64,000 bases of DNA. Origin: Bradyrhizobium diazoefficiens. GTDB taxonomy: Bacteria; Pseudomonadota; Alphaproteobacteria; Rhizobiales; Xanthobacteraceae. Of the stretch, positions 48,529 to 59,544 are shown piece after piece. How positions within the stretch are numbered: the stretch's first letter is position 1; the number at the start of each line of letters is the position of its first letter. A program made the translations under genes and the position numbers. The notes beneath the pieces were generated by a model. The model searched no databases. It had not been told where the DNA came from and saw only the letters and a list, made by a program, of their open reading frames with translations. The DNA lies in NCBI RefSeq assembly GCF_016616425.1, contig NZ_CP067101.1:7002501-7066500 (forward strand), written 5' to 3'.

Positions 48529-48750
48529 ATGCCCGCAACCGAGAGCGATCACGTCTACAAGATCCTGGACCTCGTCGGATCGTCCGAGACCTCGATCGAA
48601 GACGCGATCAAGAATGCGATCAGCCGCGCCGCCAAGACCGTTCGCGAGATGAAATGGTTCGAGGTGGTGCAGACGCGCGGCCACATCGAGAACGGCACTG
48701 TCCGCCATTATCAAGTGACGCTGCGCGTCGGCTTCACGCTGGAGGCATGA
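48529..48750 (+). CDS. Dodecin family protein
   Basis: 73 aa. The dodecin pattern is [38 protein letters not shown] and a C-terminal strand ([14 protein letters not shown]). Dodecins form 12-subunit shells that bind flavins and buffer free FMN/FAD. The Trp in KWFEVV corresponds to the flavin-stacking position. The ATG at 48529 follows AGGGGAAG. The 165 bases up to the beta-lactamase gene show nothing further. Confidence 0.92.
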   Translation: MPATESDHVYKILDLVGSSETSIEDAIKNAISRAAKTVREMKWFEVVQTRGHIENGTVRHYQVTLRVGFTLEA

Positions 48751-48916
48751 CGGGCTGGGATGGCGCTGACCCAGAGCAAAAAATGGGCGCTTTGGCACGC
48801 GCACCCAGGATTCGAAGACTGCAACCGAGAGGAATGGCGCGCACGCCAGGGATATCGACGGTGGGACGAATTCCACCGCATAGCGCGCCAGCCGAGCGAA
48901 GGGCCAGTTCTCCCCG

Positions 48917-49807
48917 CTAGCCCTGTCCTGAAACAATCTCGGCAACCGCGCGAGCCACCTTGGCGATTGTCGCATTACGGTCCTCAGGGGAGGCTTGCGA
49001 GCCCGTCAGGTATGCCGTGACCAAAATCGGCTTGCGGCCGGCCGGCCAGAAAACGCCGACATCGTTGGTCGTGCCGCGATCTCCCGCGCCGGTTTTGTCA
49101 GCAACCTTCCAATCGCGCGGCGCGCCAGCGCGAAGCCTCGTATCGCCGGTCTTGTTTGCGACCATCCAGTCCGTCAGTTGCCGGCGCGAATTCGCCGAGA
49201 GCGCATCCCCGAGCAGCAAGTGCTGCAAGTTTTGCCGCATGGCCGCGGGGCTCGTGGTATCGCGCGGGTCATCAGCAAGAGCTTCGTTCAACTCGATCTC
49301 CCATCGATCCAGACGGCTGACCTCGTCACCGAGTGAGCGGGCAAAGCTCGTCAGCCCTGCCGGGCCGCCGATCTGGCGCAGCAGCAGATTGCCCGCAGTA
49401 TTGTCGCTCCGCGTCAGCGCAGCTTCGCAGATTTCCGCGAGCGTCATGCCGGTGGTAACGCGATCCTTGGTGACAGGCGAATACGGCACGAGGTCCTTCG
49501 CCTCGAACTGAATACGTTGATCGAGCCGCATCTCTCCACGGTCCACCCGCTTCAAGACGGCGGCTGAGGCGAGGCACTTGAAGGTGCTGCACATCGGGAA
49601 GCGTTCGCGGACGCGCAGTCCGGCGTCCAGCCCCGTCTCGGTATCAAGAACCGCAACGCCGAGCCGTCCGAGGCTCTCGCGTTCGATGCGCGCGAGTTCC
49701 CGCTCCAATGGTTGCCTGCGATCCTCCGCCGCCCTGCTCGGCCGCAGCAGGGTCGAAGCGGCTATCGCGCTAACAGCGCCGAAGCCAAATTTCCGTCTCG
49801 TCAACAT
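48917..49807 (-). CDS. bla: Class A beta-lactamase
   Basis: 296 aa. A Tat-like signal (LTRRKFGFGAVSAIAAS, about residues 2-18, with twin Arg) directs it to the periplasm. Class A motifs are Ser74-x-x-Lys77 in CSTFK, SDN in TRSDNTAGN, the omega-loop Glu in WEIELNEA, and KTG in VADKTGAGD. It hydrolyses beta-lactam antibiotics; the spectrum cannot be read. It is divergent from an AmpR-type regulator, so expression is probably inducible by cell-wall fragments. Confidence 0.95.
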   Translation of the reverse strand: MLTRRKFGFGAVSAIAASTLLRPSRAAEDRRQPLERELARIERESLGRLGVAVLDTETGLDAGLRVRERFPMCSTFKCLASAAVLKRVDRGEMRLDQRIQFEAKDLVPYSPVTKDRVTTGMTLAEICEAALTRSDNTAGNLLLRQIGGPAGLTSFARSLGDEVSRLDRWEIELNEALADDPRDTTSPAAMRQNLQHLLLGDALSANSRRQLTDWMVANKTGDTRLRAGAPRDWKVADKTGAGDRGTTNDVGVFWPAGRKPILVTAYLTGSQASPEDRNATIAKVARAVAEIVSGQG

Positions 49808-49884
49808 GTCCAATCTCCGGTTGGGCTGGCGCGAAATTGCCGGGCGTCGTGACGGCGCACAAACGATCATTTATATGTCGAGCC

Positions 49885-49903
49885 ATGAGCAAAACTTGGT
49901 CAT
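49885..49903. promoter_or_regulatory. Candidate LysR/AmpR operator in the bla-ampR gap
   Basis: ATGA-N11-TCAT (49885-49903) is an inverted repeat with the 11-base spacing usual for LysR-type sites. It sits 16 bases before the regulator's GTG start and close to the AT-rich stretch TCATTTATAT. Assignment is by position and spacing only. Confidence 0.4.
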
Positions 49904-49918
49904 CAGGTACGAAGACCC

Positions 49919-50866
49919 GTGCGTAAACATCTTCCACTGAATGCATTGCGTGCCTTTGAAGCCTCGGCCAGGCATTTGAGCTTCACCAAAGCGGGCCTCG
50001 AGTTGCGGGTGACGCAGACCGCAGTCAGCCATCAGGTCAAGCAGCTCGAAGACATGTTGAGCACCAGCCTGTTCAGGCGTTTGCCGCGCGGCCTCGCCCT
50101 AACCGATGAAGGATTGACCCTGCTGCCCGTGCTGACCGACGCGTTCAGCCGCATTGGCGCGGCGATCGACCGGATCGAGGCCAAGGAAACGCGAGAGGTG
50201 GTAACCGTTGGCTGCGTCGGTACCTTTGCAACTGGATGGCTGTTGCAGCGCCTTGAGCACTTCCGAATCATGCATCCCTATGTCGACCTGCGTCTTCTCA
50301 CCAACAACAACCGTGTCGATATCGCAGGTGAAGGCCTCGAACTTGCGCTCCGTTTTGGCGATGGCTCTTGGCACGGGACCGAGGCGATTCACCTTCTGGC
50401 CGCACCGCTCTCGCCGGTCTGCCATCCCGATTTTGCTGCCCGGCTACGGCAGCCGGCCGATCTCGCACGCGAATACCTTCTGCGGTCCTATCGGGCAGAG
50501 GAATGGCCCCTGTGGTTTGCGGTTGCGGGCGCGCCTTGCCCGATGATCCAGGGGCCGATCTTCGACAGCTCCGTCGCAATGGCGGAAGCAGCGGCGCGGG
50601 GCGTGGGCATTGGCCTCGTCCCGGTCGCCATGTTCCGGCGCGAACTGGAAACCGGCCGGTTGGTCAGGCCTTTCGCGGCGGAGGTCGCGGCCGGATCGTA
50701 CTGGCTGACCTGGCTCAAATCGAAAGACCTGACCCCGGGTATGCGAGCCTTTCGCGATTGGCTGGTCGAGGCGGTACGGATGGGCGCCGCAGACGATGAG
50801 TGTGCGGAACGGCTGGATTATCGGGAGCGGCAGGCGAAACGTGGCCCCGGCGCGCGCCGCGTTTGA
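49919..50866 (+). CDS. ampR: LysR-type regulator, AmpR-like
   Basis: 315 aa with a GTG start. The N-terminal helix-turn-helix is LNALRAFEASARHLSFTKAG then VTQTAVSHQVKQLED. The effector domain has VGCVGTFATGWLLQRL and LRLLTNNNRVDIAGEGLELA, blocks that match AmpR rather than general LysR proteins. AmpR senses muropeptides and activates the divergent beta-lactamase gene. The C-terminal 25 residues are extra and basic. Confidence 0.88.
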   Translation: MRKHLPLNALRAFEASARHLSFTKAGLELRVTQTAVSHQVKQLEDMLSTSLFRRLPRGLALTDEGLTLLPVLTDAFSRIGAAIDRIEAKETREVVTVGCVGTFATGWLLQRLEHFRIMHPYVDLRLLTNNNRVDIAGEGLELALRFGDGSWHGTEAIHLLAAPLSPVCHPDFAARLRQPADLAREYLLRSYRAEEWPLWFAVAGAPCPMIQGPIFDSSVAMAEAAARGVGIGLVPVAMFRRELETGRLVRPFAAEVAAGSYWLTWLKSKDLTPGMRAFRDWLVEAVRMGAADDECAERLDYRERQAKRGPGARRV

Positions 50867-50961
50867 TCGGGCGATCGGCTGCCGCTATGGAAGTCACAAC
50901 GCCCCAGGTCCTGTCGGAGCACGGCCTGCCTCACGAATGAACGCGCGGCCTTCCGTTGGCA

Positions 50962-52921
<1,960 letters not shown>

Positions 52922-52922
<1 letters not shown>

Positions 52923-53839
52923 CAGATCACCCGTCGCGCATCGAGCGCGTCACGCAGGCCGTCGCCGATGAAGTTGATGGCGACCACCGCGATGAAGATC
53001 GCGCCGCCCGGAAACAGCGCCCAATGCGGGCCGATGTCGAGAAAGTCCTTGGCGTCGTACAACAGCCGGCCCCAGGTCGGCGTGTCCGGCGGAAAGCCGA
53101 GGCCGAGGAACGACAGCGTCGATTCCGCAATGATGGCGGCGGCGACGTCGATGGTGCCGGCGATGATCACCGGGCCGAGCGCATTGGGCAGGATATGGCG
53201 CACCACCTGCCGCACCGGGCTGGCGCCGAGCGCCCGCGCCGCCTCGACGAACTCCTTCTCGCGAATCGACAGGAACTGCGCGCGCACCAGCCGCGCAACC
53301 GGCATCCAGCGCAAGCCTCCGATGACGAGCACAATCAGAATGAAGATGCCGCCCTCCGGTCCGAACACCGACTTCAGCCCCTCGCGGAACAGATAGATTA
53401 GCAGGAGGAGCAGCGGCAGTTGGGGCAGCGACAGGAACAGGTCGGTCAGCCACATCAGACCGTGCCCGAGCGCCCCGCGCGACATGCCGGCGAGCGCGCC
53501 GATCAGCGTACCGATGAAGACCGAGACCAGCATCGCGGCGAGCCCGACCGCGAGCGAGATGCGCCCGCCGTAGATCATGCGCGCCAGGATGTCCTGGCCA
53601 AGATCGTCGGTGCCGAACGGATGCGCGAGCGAGGGGCCTTGCAGGCCTGCCACGATGTCGATGTCGTTGATCTTGACGCGCCAGATGAAGGGACCGACGA
53701 CCACTGCCAGAATCAGGATGAGGAGCAGGAACGCGCTGACCACGGCGAGCTTGTGGCGGCGATAACGCCGCCAGGTCTCCCGCCAGGGCGAGTAGACCCG
53801 CCGCTCAGCGGAGGGAGATGCGAGGGTCAAGCCAACCAT
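52922..53839 (-). CDS. ABC transporter permease (DppC/OppC type)
   Basis: 305 aa with an N-terminal OppC-type helix (about residues 30-52) and five further helices. HPFGTDDLGQDILARMIYGGRI is the family signature. The EAA loop FVEAARALGASPVRQVVRHILPNALGPV contacts the ATPases. The start at 53839 overlaps the end of the upstream permease gene by 35 bases; a slightly later start is possible. Confidence 0.93.
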
Positions 53840-54764
53840 ACAGGACGTCCGCGATGAGATTGAACAGCACGACGAGGCACGCGAAGACGAAGGTGACGGC
53901 CATCACCACCGGCGTGTCGTTGGAAAGGATGGAGGAGATCAGCAGCGAACCAATGCCCGGAATGCGGAAGATCTGCTCGGTGACGATGGCGCCGCCGAAC
54001 ACCGCGGGCATCTGCAGCGCGATCAGCGTCACGACCGGGATCATGGCGTTACGCATGACGTGTTTGACGATGACCTTGGGCTGCCCGAGGCCCTTCGCCC
54101 GCGCGGTGGTGACGTAGTCGAGCCGGATCACGTCGAGCATCGCCGAGCGGACGAAGCGGGTCATCGACGCCGCCTGAAACAGGCCGAGCACCGCTACAGG
54201 CATGATCGCCTGCCGGATCATCTCCAGCACCCAGCGGATCCCGGTCGCATTGATGTCCGTCGAATAGACGAAGGGAAGCCAATCGAGCGTGACCGAGAAG
54301 ATCAGGATGAACAGGATGCCGGTGAAGAAGGTCGGCAGCGAAAAGCCGATGAAGGCAAGCGAGTTGGCGACCTGGTCGAACACCGAATAAGGCTTGGTCG
54401 CCGCATAGACGCCGACGGGAATTGCGACCAGCAACGCCAGAATCTGCGCCGAGCCGATCACGTAGAGTGTCGTCGGAAGGCGCTGGAGGATGAGCGTATC
54501 GACGTTCATCCGGCTGACGAACGAAAAACCCCAGTCGCCGTGCATCATGGCCGACAGCCAGTGCAGGTAACGAAGATAGATCGGATCATCCAGGCCAAAT
54601 TTGGCCCGAAGTGCGGCTTGCACTTCGGGCGGCACGTTCGGATTGGTCGCCAGTTCGGAGAACGGGTCGCCGGGAGCCAGCGCCAACACAAAGAACAGCA
54701 CTGCCGAGATGCCGAGCAGGCTCGGAATCGCGACCAGCAAGCGACGCAGGACATACTGACTCAT
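53805..54764 (-). CDS. ABC transporter permease (DppB/OppB type)
   Basis: 319 aa with six membrane helices. The N-terminus YVLRRLLVAIPSLLGISAVLF is typical of DppB, the periplasmic loop has APGDPF, and the EAA loop is DYVTTARAKGLGQPKVIVKHVMRNAMIPV. It forms the channel with the DppC-type permease. It starts 28 bases after the binding-protein gene. Confidence 0.94.
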   Translation of the reverse strand: MSQYVLRRLLVAIPSLLGISAVLFFVLALAPGDPFSELATNPNVPPEVQAALRAKFGLDDPIYLRYLHWLSAMMHGDWGFSFVSRMNVDTLILQRLPTTLYVIGSAQILALLVAIPVGVYAATKPYSVFDQVANSLAFIGFSLPTFFTGILFILIFSVTLDWLPFVYSTDINATGIRWVLEMIRQAIMPVAVLGLFQAASMTRFVRSAMLDVIRLDYVTTARAKGLGQPKVIVKHVMRNAMIPVVTLIALQMPAVFGGAIVTEQIFRIPGIGSLLISSILSNDTPVVMAVTFVFACLVVLFNLIADVLYGWLDPRISLR

Positions 54765-54792
54765 CAGGGAAGGATCCTCTTACGGCCGTCCC

Positions 54793-56583
54793 TCACGCCT
54801 CGCGGTACCAATCCTGGATGTTGTCCGTCTCGTTCGCCCAGCCGCTCAGCGCTGGCCGCAGCGCATTGGCCGCGGCTTCCACCTTCAGGCGATGCATCAC
54901 CGGAATGAACACGGTGTCCTTCCAGAGCAGATCGTTGCACTTGATGTAGAGCGCGGCGCGCTTGACCGGATCGGTCTCGGTCTCGGCTGCCGCAATGGCG
55001 GCATCATAGTCCTTGTTGACGTAGCGCGGAAAATTCTGGCCCTGCCACTTGTTCTCCTTGGTGGCCACGTTGGCGGAGATGTAGCGGCGCATGTGCAAGG
55101 CCGGATCCGGCTGCGTCATCGGGATCTGGAACTCCTCGATGTCGGCATAGAACTTGGGGTAGGTATCGGGGTTGGCAACGTCTGACGAGAAGAACACCGA
55201 GGCAACGACCGATTTCAGCTCCACGTCGATGCCGGCCTTCTGGCAGGCCTGCTTGACGATCGCCTGGGTCTTCTGGCGCGGACCGTTGGTGGAGGTCTGG
55301 TACAGAAGCTTGAACTTCTTTCCGTCCTTCTCGCGTATGCCGTCCGCTCCGACCTTCCATCCGGCGTCGTCGAGCATCTTCGACGCCTTCTCGATGTTGA
55401 ACTCCCACGACGTGTTCTTTGAAACGAATTTTTCGGGACCGTTGAGATAGTTGGCGGTGGTGCGGCCGGCGCGACCGTAAATCGCCTTCTTCACGGACTC
55501 GCGGTCGACGAGCAGGGAGAGCGCCTTGCGCACGTTCGGATCCGAGAGGATCGGGTGCTTGGTCTTCATCGAGGACCGTTCGCCATCGATCTCGGTGTTC
55601 GGATCGGTGAAGTTGATCGCAATGAACTCGATGTCGCCACCGGTGGCGTAGACCGTCTTGCCCTTGCCGCCCTTCTCCAGACGCAGCAGCACGTCGTCTT
55701 CGACCTGCATGTTCCAGGCGAAGTCGAATTCACCGGTCTGGATCACCGCCCGCGCCGCGGAGACGGCATCGCCGCCGCCCTTCATCTCGATCGTGTCGAA
55801 ATGCGGCCGGTTGGGCATATGGTAGTCGGGATTGAGCCGGCCGCGGACCATATCGCCCGGCTTGAACTCCACGAATTGGTAGGGGCCGGTGCCCACCGGG
55901 GCCAGATTGTTCGGCGCCTCGCGGGACTTCGAACCCTTGTAGTCCGCGAACAGGTGCTTCGGAAGAACGCAGCCATAGGCACCGACGAAGGCATTTGCCC
56001 AGAATGGCGTGGGAGTCTTGAACAGGATGCGAATCGAAAGATCGCTCACCTTCTCGACCGTGATCTCGCCATAGGTGCTGATGCTGACGGCGGCAGTGGC
56101 GGGATCGCTGGCATATTGCCAGGTGAACACGAAGTCGTCGGCAGTGAGCGGCTTGCCGTCGTGCCATTTGACTCCCGGCTTGATTTTCCAGAGCACCGAT
56201 TTGGCATCGGCGGCGAGACCGCCGTTTGCAACCGAGGGAATCTCCGCGGCGAGAATCGGGTTGAGATTGCCGTCGGCGTCCCAGCTTGCGAGCGGCTCGT
56301 AGAACAGGCGCGATCCATCCTGGTCCTTGGTGCCGGTGGCGAAATGTGGATTGAGCAGCGTCGGCCCCTGCCACCACAACAGCTTGAGAGGGCCGCCGCC
56401 CCCGCGCTTGGTTGGCTTGTAGACCATGGGGCTCTGCGCCATCGCAACGCCGCCGAGCGCGAGAAGCTGATTGGCCAGCGGGGCGGTGAGCCCGACAGCG
56501 GCCAGACGCCGGATGAAGGCGCGGCGATCCATCCGCCCGTCCTTCACTTTGCCGATCATTGAACGCAGTTCTTTATCCAGCAT
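54793..56583 (-). CDS. Peptide ABC transporter substrate-binding protein (family 5)
   Basis: 596 aa. The N-terminus has a twin-arginine-type signal (MDRRAFIRRLAAVGLTAPLA, about residues 18-37), then the SBP-bac-5 fold with KIKPGVKWHDGKPLTADDFVF and the C-terminal NDLLWKDTVFIPVMH. It carries ligand to the membrane complex. The ATG at 56583 follows GGGGGACAA. The next-door M20 amidohydrolase suggests an acylated or amide-linked amino acid or peptide ligand, but specificity is not readable. Confidence 0.93.
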   Translation of the reverse strand: MLDKELRSMIGKVKDGRMDRRAFIRRLAAVGLTAPLANQLLALGGVAMAQSPMVYKPTKRGGGGPLKLLWWQGPTLLNPHFATGTKDQDGSRLFYEPLASWDADGNLNPILAAEIPSVANGGLAADAKSVLWKIKPGVKWHDGKPLTADDFVFTWQYASDPATAAVSISTYGEITVEKVSDLSIRILFKTPTPFWANAFVGAYGCVLPKHLFADYKGSKSREAPNNLAPVGTGPYQFVEFKPGDMVRGRLNPDYHMPNRPHFDTIEMKGGGDAVSAARAVIQTGEFDFAWNMQVEDDVLLRLEKGGKGKTVYATGGDIEFIAINFTDPNTEIDGERSSMKTKHPILSDPNVRKALSLLVDRESVKKAIYGRAGRTTANYLNGPEKFVSKNTSWEFNIEKASKMLDDAGWKVGADGIREKDGKKFKLLYQTSTNGPRQKTQAIVKQACQKAGIDVELKSVVASVFFSSDVANPDTYPKFYADIEEFQIPMTQPDPALHMRRYISANVATKENKWQGQNFPRYVNKDYDAAIAAAETETDPVKRAALYIKCNDLLWKDTVFIPVMHRLKVEAAANALRPALSGWANETDNIQDWYREA

Positions 56584-56758
56584 GGTTGTCCCCCGTCTGG
56601 TTTCCACGGTGATGAGGACGGCCGTGAAAGGTGGCCGCCCAATTGGCTGGCGGTAGATGGCACACCGAATGGGGGGCGCGTCAACTGGGACCGTGCGTGT
56701 GCAAACGGTGCTCTGGCCGTCTGTTGGGCAAAATTGCGTTCCGCAGCCCATCCGTTCG

Positions 56759-56788
56759 GCAATCCAGCATCAAAACACGCTGGATTGC
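56759..56788 (-). terminator. Perfect inverted repeat between the M20 and binding-protein genes
   Basis: GCAATCCAGC (56759-56768) and GCTGGATTGC (56779-56788) form a 10-bp stem with a 10-base loop. It lies 56 bases after the M20 gene stop. There is no T-run on the minus strand, so it could be an operator for the importer operon instead of a terminator. Nothing else is recognisable in this 261-base gap. Confidence 0.45.
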
Positions 56789-56844
56789 ACGCTGCACTGC
56801 GAAAAATTTGTTCGCAGGATCAGACGAAGTATCGAGGCGAAATT

Positions 56845-58263
56845 CTACGCCACGGACATGTCGAGCGGCGGCTCAATGTGATCCGGCAGCGGACAGACAT
56901 ACGGCGTCTTGGCCGTCCGCCTTTTTAGGTCGGCCTTGGCCGCCTTGATCAGTTCCGGATCCGTCAGCGCCTTGATGCCGAGACCGGCCATCGCCTTGGC
57001 CGCCTGCACCATGGCCTTGTGGGCATGTGGGCTCTTGCCCTGCGCGACCACCTGCCAAGTGTGGAAGGGCGTGCCGATTGCAACCGTGGGTGCGTGAACC
57101 TGCACGGTCGGCACCACCCAGCTCACGTCGCCGACGTCGGTCGAGCCGACCAGTGGGTTGCGCTTGGCATCGAGCGGGACCAGGAAGTCGGCCAGCGGCC
57201 GATCGGTCGGCTCCATGCCAATCGCGTAATAGACCGACGCGATGTCCTTGTCGCTCAGCGTCGCGCGGATCTGGCCGGCAAAGCTCTTGTCCGCATCGTC
57301 GAAATGCGGCGGTCCGAGCTCTTCCATGATCCGGTGCAGCGCCTGTTCCAGCGGTGCGTTCGGCAGGATGTTGGAGACCGCGGAGATGATCTTCATCTCC
57401 ACCTTGGTCTCGGTCATCAGTGCTGCGCCCTCCGCGATCTTGCTCACGCGCCCGACCAGCTCGTTCATGCCGGGCAGATCGCGGGCGCGGATCGAGTAGC
57501 GCACGCGGGCATGCGCTTGCACCACGTTGGGAGCGATGCCGCCGGTGTCGAGCAGCGCGTAATGCACGCGCGCATCGCTCGGCATGTGCTCGCGCATGTA
57601 GTTCACGCCGACATTCATCAGCTCGACCGCATCGAGGGCGGAGCGGCCGAGATGCGGCGAGGCCGCGGCATGCGAGGTACGGCCGGTGAAGATGAAATCC
57701 GCGCGCGTGTTCGCGAGCGACGGCGTCACCGCGACCTCCCAGAAGCTGTGCGGATGCCAGGTGACGGCGATATCGGCATCCTCGAACGCGCCGGAGCGCA
57801 CCATGAAAGCCTTTGCCGCGCCGCCTTCTTCGGCCGGGCAGCCATAGTAGCGCACGCGACCGGGCACCTTGTTTTCGGCGAGCCAGTCCTTCACTGCGGT
57901 CGCGGCGAGCAGCGCGGCGGAACCGAGTAGATTGTGACCGCAGCCATGGCCGTGCCCGCCGGCTTCGATCGGACGATGCTCGGCGACACCCGCTTCCTGG
58001 CTGAGGCCGGGCAGCGCGTCATATTCCCCCATGAATGCGATGACCGGACCGCCCTCGCCCCACTCGCCCATCACCGCGGTCGGAATGCCGGCGACGTTCT
58101 CCGTGATGCGGAAGTCCTGATGACGCAGCTCGGCAAGATGCTCGGCGGCGGACCGCGCCTCGGTATAGCACACCTCGGGCATGCCCCAGACCTTGTCGCT
58201 GAGGTCGATGAAACGCGCCTTGATCGTGTCGATGCCACGCCAGATGTCGCTGCGGTTGTCCAT
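56845..58263 (-). CDS. M20 family amidohydrolase (AbgB-like)
   Basis: 472 aa. The metal-binding motifs of M20D enzymes are EYDALPGLSQE (about 92-102), GHGHGCGHN (about 115-123) and the PAEEGGAAK segment with the catalytic Glu. The dimerisation domain has TRADFIFTGRTSHAAASPHLGRSALDAVE. It resembles p-aminobenzoyl-glutamate hydrolase subunit AbgB and other aminoacylases. There is no signal peptide, so it is cytoplasmic. It is on the same strand as, and just upstream of, the importer operon, so it may process the imported compound. Confidence 0.9.
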   Translation of the reverse strand: MDNRSDIWRGIDTIKARFIDLSDKVWGMPEVCYTEARSAAEHLAELRHQDFRITENVAGIPTAVMGEWGEGGPVIAFMGEYDALPGLSQEAGVAEHRPIEAGGHGHGCGHNLLGSAALLAATAVKDWLAENKVPGRVRYYGCPAEEGGAAKAFMVRSGAFEDADIAVTWHPHSFWEVAVTPSLANTRADFIFTGRTSHAAASPHLGRSALDAVELMNVGVNYMREHMPSDARVHYALLDTGGIAPNVVQAHARVRYSIRARDLPGMNELVGRVSKIAEGAALMTETKVEMKIISAVSNILPNAPLEQALHRIMEELGPPHFDDADKSFAGQIRATLSDKDIASVYYAIGMEPTDRPLADFLVPLDAKRNPLVGSTDVGDVSWVVPTVQVHAPTVAIGTPFHTWQVVAQGKSPHAHKAMVQAAKAMAGLGIKALTDPELIKAAKADLKRRTAKTPYVCPLPDHIEPPLDMSVA

Positions 58264-58550
58264 GCTTCGATCCGTGATCCCTTGGTCAAACGAAGCGGCA
58301 ATGGTTAGCAGCTTCACTGCGCGGCGCCTAGCGCCCCGCCGGACACCAGCCATGCGGCATGGGGCCGGATCGAAAGTCGCCGGCCGCCCATGCGCAAGGC
58401 GTCTCCGTGCCTTTCGAAGATTTCACGCGGCGTTGCCGGGAATAGTTGGGAACGAGCCTTTCAAGACGGCCTCCCGCGGCCTAAATTATGTGTGCTTCGC
58501 GCCTCGCTCTGCGGCAATGTCGGCGCGATGCACTCAGCCAGGAGAACTCC

Positions 58551-59522
58551 ATGTCCACCCTGACCGAATGGAGAGTGCCGCCGGCCAATCAGCCGCGTGC
58601 CGGCGACTACGGTTTCAATCTCGAACGAGCGCTCGGATCCGTCGTCGGCCTGCACGCCATCATCCCGCCGGACGCCTTCAGCGCCGAGACGCTCGGCACC
58701 GAGCGTGCCGGCAACGGCGTCGTGATCGACGACGGGCTGGTGCTCACCATCGGCTATCTCATCACCGAGGCGGAATCGGTCTGGCTGCACCTCGCCGACG
58801 GCCGCGTTGTCGAAGGACATGCGCTTGGCTTCGATTCCGAGACCGGGTTCGGCCTGGTTCAGGCGCTCGGTCAGCTGGACGTCGAGCCCTTGCCTCTCGG
58901 CAACTCGGCAGACACAGGGATCGGCGACCGCGTCGTGGTCGGCGGCGCCGGCGGCCGCACGCGATCGGTCGCGAGCCAGATCGTGGCCAAGCAGGAATTC
59001 GCCGGCTACTGGGAATACCTGCTGGACGAAGCCGTCTTCACCTATCCCGCACATCCGAACTGGGGCGGCACGGCGCTGCTCGACGAGCGCGGCGAGTTGA
59101 TTGGCATCGGCTCGCTTCAGCTCGAGCGCGAACGCGACAGCAAGGCCGAGCACGTCAACATGATCGTGCCGATCGACCTGTTGAAGCCGATCCTGGAGGA
59201 TTTGCGCAGGTTCGGCCGCGTCAACAAGCCGGCGCGGCCCTGGCTCGGTCTCTACTCGACCGAGATCGATAACCGCGTGGTGGTGATCGGAATCTCCGAC
59301 AACGGTCCGGCTGCGCGCGCCGAGCTCAAGACCGGCGACGTCATCCTCGCCGTCGACGGCGACAAGGTCACGAGCCAGAGCGCCTTCTACAAGAAGATGT
59401 GGGCGCTCGGCGCCGCCGGCGTCGACGTGCCGCTCACGGTGCACCACGAAGGCGTCACCTTCGACGTCACGGTGACCTCGACCGACCGGTTCAAGCTGTT
59501 GAAGGCGCCGAAGCTGCATTGA
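58551..59522 (+). CDS. HtrA-like (S1C) protein lacking the catalytic triad
   Basis: 323 aa with a trypsin-like domain (about 25-205) and a C-terminal PDZ domain (about 235-320, GLYSTEIDNRVVVIGISDNG then GDVILAVDGDKV). Aligned by eye to HtrA, the catalytic His position (LTNxHVV) is Tyr69 in LTIGYLI, the Asp position (TDLAVL) is Gly99 in TGFGLV, and the Ser position (GNSGGPL) is Trp171 in PNWGGTAL. All three are lost while the fold is intact. There is no signal peptide. It is probably a cytoplasmic binding or scaffold protein. An esterase gene follows after 22 bases. Confidence 0.88.
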   Translation: MSTLTEWRVPPANQPRAGDYGFNLERALGSVVGLHAIIPPDAFSAETLGTERAGNGVVIDDGLVLTIGYLITEAESVWLHLADGRVVEGHALGFDSETGFGLVQALGQLDVEPLPLGNSADTGIGDRVVVGGAGGRTRSVASQIVAKQEFAGYWEYLLDEAVFTYPAHPNWGGTALLDERGELIGIGSLQLERERDSKAEHVNMIVPIDLLKPILEDLRRFGRVNKPARPWLGLYSTEIDNRVVVIGISDNGPAARAELKTGDVILAVDGDKVTSQSAFYKKMWALGAAGVDVPLTVHHEGVTFDVTVTSTDRFKLLKAPKLH

Positions 59523-59544
59523 ATCGACGCTGAAGGGATCGGCA

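Noticed and set aside
48751..48916. Possible small gene between dodecin and the beta-lactamase
   Set aside because: The open frame there has no ribosome site of quality, no domain and lies between convergent genes.
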